From the NCBI GenBank assembly GCA_964455285.1, contig CAYVVG010000077.1, positions 1 to 16,129 on the forward strand: a stretch of 16,129 bases of DNA, written 5' to 3'. This DNA comes from CAIVAT01 sp964455285 (GTDB lineage: Bacteria > Bacteroidota > Bacteroidia > Bacteroidales > FEN-979). Below the pieces are notes generated by a model, which saw only the letters and a list, made by a program, of their open reading frames with translations, was not told the origin of the DNA and did no database searches. Every line of letters starts with the position of its first letter. Position 1 is the stretch's first letter. Below are positions 15,544-16,129 of the stretch, piece after piece. The position numbers and the translations under genes were made by a program.

Positions 15544-15831
15544 TCATACGTTCCGGTGGTTTTTGTTCCCGAGTTTCAGCAGGCAATCGGTGGCTCCCCC
15601 GGTTAAATCGGCCGAGGCGGATTTGGTGCCGCTGTGAGCAAAATTTGTCAGGATCTGGGCATCCTCGCCACTGCCCGGCAGGTTCGACCAGGTCGTGAAC
15701 CATACCGGGTTGGCCACTCCCAGAAAACTGTTGGCGGCATAACTTTCCATGTTTTCATTCAGCAGTATGTTCTGCGAAAACAAACCACCCGATGCGATCA
15801 TCGCGACAACGAAGAGTAAGAATTTTTTCAT
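15544..15831 (-). CDS. N-terminal fragment of the frameshifted T9SS adhesin
   Basis: This 95-aa frame carries the signal peptide MKKFLLFVVAMIASGGLFSQ and the beginning of a laminin-G/concanavalin-like domain (NILLNENMESY, VWFTTWSNLPGSGEDAQI, HSGTKSASADL). It ends prematurely: after LLKLGNK it reads NHRNV and stops at 15544-15546. Deleting one base from the A5 run of the coding strand gives LGNKTTGTYELKWWMYIEN and runs on through the downstream frame to 12771; the combined length (3061 bases) is exactly 1020 codons plus one base. It should therefore be annotated as the 5' end of the same gene. Whether the break is a real mutation or a sequencing error cannot be decided from one sequence. No clear -7 promoter element is visible upstream. 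Confidence 0.8.
   Translation of the reverse strand: MKKFLLFVVAMIASGGLFSQNILLNENMESYAANSFLGVANPVWFTTWSNLPGSGEDAQILTNFAHSGTKSASADLTGGATDCLLKLGNKNHRNV
15560..15564 (-). other. frameshift site in a five-base homopolymer
   Basis: The plus strand reads T5 (A5 on the coding strand) in GGGAACAAAAACCACC. With four As the codons read GGG AAC AAA ACC ACC and both halves of the adhesin join without a gap. The shift could lie a few bases either side, but this run is the only homopolymer near the junction. Confidence 0.8.
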
Positions 15832-16057
15832 GATGGATAGGTTTTTGGAATAAACAGAAATACAGGGACTGATATATCTATTGGGAATGTCTGATGGGCA
15901 TGGTCCGGTCGGTAAAAACCAGGGTTGCGCGAAAAGGTGGTCAGGACGGGTATTTTTAATCTAGTGTTGATCTATCCCAATTTCCCCTTGAAGAACCTGC
16001 CCGCATTCGGGCGGCCGGCGATAAATCCGGGGGAAGTTTTGAATTCAAAAACATTCT
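15832..16057. other. intergenic region between the adhesin and the tRNA-like end
   Basis: No plausible coding frame is seen. It holds the 5' region of the minus-strand adhesin gene and a small hairpin GCCCG-CATT-CGGGC (15999-16012) with no T-run, followed by AT-rich sequence leading into the tRNA promoter. Confidence 0.4.
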
Positions 16058-16065
16058 TAACTTTG
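16058..16065 (+). promoter_or_regulatory. -7 promoter element TAACTTTG before the tRNA-like gene
   Basis: TAACTTTG is a perfect TAnnTTTG. A TTTTG at 16037-16041 lies 16 nt upstream, slightly closer than the usual -33 spacing. Transcription would start near 16070-16072, about 5-7 nt before the tRNA-like 5' end. Confidence 0.5.
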
Positions 16066-16076
16066 CCATCCGTTTT

Positions 16077-16129
16077 GGGACGTTAGCTCAGTTGGTTCAG
16101 TCCCGAGCACTCGGGATCACACGCATGAG
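16077..16129 (+). tRNA. 5' part of a tRNA-like gene, cut by the window edge
   Basis: GGGACGT TA GCTC AGTTGGTTCA is the canonical start of a bacterial tRNA: a 7-nt acceptor strand, a TA linker, the 5' D-stem GCTC and a D-loop with GG. From 16100 the sequence departs from expectation. GAGC, which could close the D-stem, appears only after an extra GTCCC, and the following 20 bases do not form a good 5-bp anticodon stem with a 7-nt loop. The amino acid cannot be assigned. The window stops before the T-arm. It could be an altered tRNA, a tRNA fragment at a recombination junction, or an assembly artefact at a contig end. Confidence 0.45.
16100..16115. repeat. inverted repeat TCCCGAG-CA-CTCGGGA
   Basis: Perfect 7-bp arms with a 2-nt centre begin exactly where the tRNA-like sequence stops matching a normal D-arm. 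The element may be an inserted palindromic repeat or a fold-back junction. Confidence 0.5.

Noticed and set aside
15544..15564. Programmed ribosomal frameshifting in the adhesin gene
   Set aside because: There is no X-XXY-YYZ slippery heptamer with a downstream pseudoknot or internal Shine-Dalgarno that I can see, and adhesin genes of this type are not known to use it. A simple indel is the more economical explanation.
15999..16012. GCCCG-CATT-CGGGC hairpin as a terminator
   Set aside because: The stem is only 5 bp, with no T-run on either strand and no gene ending nearby.

Overview
The window looks like chromosomal DNA from an environmental, fairly GC-rich member of the Bacteroidota, probably a Bacteroidales-like lineage. 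Four things point there. Three predicted secreted proteins end in the type A C-terminal sorting domain of the type IX secretion system (T9SS). One protein carries a Fibrobacter-succinogenes major paralogous (FISUMP) domain. One regulator has the TPR / transmembrane / coiled-coil / LuxR-type HTH layout common in this phylum. Several upstream regions hold the Bacteroidota -7 promoter element TAnnTTTG, and Shine-Dalgarno sequences are mostly absent.

Layout. Positions 1-277 hold the 3' end of an unrecognised coding sequence whose frame is broken. A 314-base AT-rich gap with a candidate promoter leads to a 1065-aa secreted HYR/Ig-like adhesin (592-3789, +). A strong, probably bidirectional terminator (3804-3839) separates it from a convergent minus-strand group: a 44-aa small protein (5504-5370), a 277-aa T9SS-exported protein (5359-4526) and a 209-aa surface-type lipoprotein with an Asn tract (4497-3868). 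Next is a 603-aa membrane-tethered TPR-LuxR regulator (7463-5652, -), divergent from a 109-aa unknown protein (7740-8069, +). Their shared 276-bp spacer contains a perfect inverted repeat and helically phased direct repeats.

A FISUMP-domain secreted protein (9085-8186, -) lies downstream of a FAD-dependent dehydrogenase of the COG2509 type (10723-9188, -). That gene is divergent from a 652-aa exported TPR protein (10784-12742, +) across only 60 bp. The TPR gene converges, over an 8-bp tandem repeat, on a large multidomain T9SS adhesin read from 15831 to 12771 (-). This adhesin is split by a single extra base in a run of five identical bases at 15560-15564; restoring the frame gives a coherent 1019-aa protein. 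The window ends in the first bases of a tRNA-like gene with a good promoter but an abnormal sequence after the D-loop.

Functionally this is mostly cell-surface and secretome material (adhesin-like and carbohydrate-binding-like folds, a lipoprotein, exported TPR proteins) plus one membrane-bound regulator and one flavoenzyme. I see no CRISPR array, transposase, phage gene or recognisable defence locus. The strongest points for follow-up are the frameshifted adhesin, the inverted repeat at the start of the regulator gene, the overlapping divergent promoters at 10731-10744, and the aberrant tRNA-like end. None of them establishes a new system.
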